Assembly (NCBI GenBank): GCA_964057225.1
Contig: OZ059896.1
Coordinates: 4,340,001-4,404,000 of the forward strand
Source: Auanema rhodensis
Taxonomy: Eukaryota; Nematoda; Chromadorea; Rhabditida; Rhabditidae
Direction: 5' to 3'
DNA: 64,000 nt
The notes under the pieces are model-generated. The model saw only the letters and a program-made list of their open reading frames with translations. It was not told the origin of the DNA and searched no databases. Positions 63,915-64,000 of this stretch are shown here, in pieces (the stretch's first letter is position 1; each line of letters starts with the position of its first letter). The translations under genes were made by a program, and so were the position numbers.

Positions 63915-64000
63915 GTACATTTAATTAGCATAAATTAAAGTTCACGTAAATTTCAAAGTCATGGTTACCATGCACCAATATTAATAAAAATTTGTTTTTA
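63915..64000 (+). repeat. Partial monomer 364 cut by the window edge
   Basis: 86 bp of an A' monomer (C59, T68), ending within the T-tract at position 86. The array clearly continues beyond the window. Its start agrees with 363 monomers plus 26 inserted bases. Confidence 0.97.

Larger units (their letters stand above)
1..64000 (+). repeat. 176-bp tandem satellite array, likely (peri)centromeric
   Basis: The entire window is a head-to-tail array of one 176-bp monomer: 363 complete copies and one partial copy. Monomers start at 1, 177, 353 and so on. Six longer copies add 26 bp in total, and the register closes exactly at the last start, 63,915. All copies have the same orientation, and no other sequence interrupts them. 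The consensus has about 56 G+C in 176 (32%). Neighbouring monomers differ at only a few recurrent sites, mainly 6, 20, 23, 34, 44, 59, 68, 77, 85, 87, 94, 97, 104, 107, 122, 142, 160-162, 165, 172 and 174. A nucleosome-sized AT-rich unit in long pure arrays with HORs is the usual form of plant and animal centromeric satellites; that placement is inference. There is no coding capacity: stops fall in all three forward frames (for example at monomer positions 8, 12, 22, 33, 71, 85, 90, 110, 116, 144) and in all reverse frames. Confidence 0.98.

Noticed and set aside
1-64000. CRISPR array
   Set aside because: Regular repeats are present, but the unit is 176 bp with no unique spacers: the entire period is repeated. 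No cas genes or leader are present.
1-64000. Protein-coding or repeat-protein gene across the array
   Set aside because: The period is not a multiple of three, and each monomer has stops in all three forward frames and all three reverse frames. Open stretches are only on the order of 100 bases.
1-64000. Human-type alpha satellite with CENP-B boxes
   Set aside because: The period is 176, not 171, and no sequence like the CENP-B box core (TTCG....A..CGGG) appears in the consensus.
1-64000. Transposon, LTR or MITE insertions
   Set aside because: The 176-bp register is unbroken apart from six small insertions (6 bp or 1 bp). No target-site duplication, terminal repeat or foreign sequence interrupts it.
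1-64000. Assembly artefact producing a false repeat expansion
   Set aside because: It cannot be excluded without reads. However, graded differences between HOR copies (hybrids, private substitutions, changed period lengths) are not what a simple looped assembly would give.
1-64000. Previously undescribed gene system
   Set aside because: I looked for one on both strands and found only satellite DNA. The only unusual biology supported here is the HOR organisation and the motif phasing within monomers.

Overview
The whole window is one uninterrupted tandem satellite DNA array. From the first base to the last it is made of head-to-tail copies of a 176-bp, AT-rich (about 32% G+C) monomer, all in the same orientation. 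If monomers are counted from the G of GTACAT, there are 363 complete copies and one 86-bp partial copy at the right edge. All are 176 bp except four of 182 bp (a 6-bp duplication) and two of 177 bp (one extra T). The arithmetic closes: 363 x 176 + 26 = 63,914, and the last partial monomer starts at 63,915. I see no gene, RNA gene, transposon, CRISPR array or unique sequence. All six frames are stopped within every one or two monomers.

The organism is a eukaryote. A nucleosome-sized monomer in a long, pure array with nested higher-order repeats (HORs) is typical of centromeric or pericentromeric satellites, most often of plants. Two short blocks resemble, from memory, the Arabidopsis 178-bp centromere repeat, and 176 bp is also the length of the Brassica CentBr repeats. 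A Brassicaceae origin is therefore a weak guess, not an identification.

Monomer code used below (position in monomer, then base). H, the commonest form: A59 C68 G87 A94 A107 C122 C142 A162. A: C59 T68, with A165 in the left copies; A' is the same with T165. B: H with A87. C: A87 T162. D: G20 G23 G77 T94 T107 A139 T162. E: C59 T68 A87 A142 T162. F: T94 T107 T162. G: T94 A142. G': G plus C85. I: T160 A161, with or without A174. J: H with T122. K: G21 C59 T122. Other markers are A97, A104, A172, C6 and T34.

Layout. (1) 1-14,080: three copies of a superblock built on a 7-monomer HOR (A-B/G-C-D-D-E-F), at 1, 6,865 and 10,737, separated by G/H/I-rich stretches. (2) 14,081-17,424: a 5-monomer unit that becomes a 7-monomer HOR. 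(3) 17,425-25,722: a stretch leading into a 14-monomer, 2,471-bp HOR present as two full copies plus a partial tail, marked by 6-bp and 1-bp insertions. (4) 25,723-29,418: a less homogenised zone of 21 monomers, many with private substitutions, between two families. (5) 29,419-64,000: a second family dominated by H, J, A', K and C59 monomers, with its own HORs: a 7-mer pair at 29,947; a four-times-repeated 6-mer module; a 12-mer in three copies, one an 11-mer because of a fused monomer; another 7-mer near 50 kb; and a 15-monomer segment duplicated 8,096 bp apart.

Nothing here works as a set of genes. What can be read is the history of the array: repeated unequal exchange and segmental duplication, with HORs of 7 or 14 monomers turning up independently, and hybrid monomers marking individual deletions. 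Each monomer also carries sequence structure that a binding protein or chromatin could use: three TCACGT cores 32-33 bp apart, a 13-15-bp palindrome, and an A/T-tract inverted repeat. Classifications were made by eye at the listed variable sites, so identities are qualitative.
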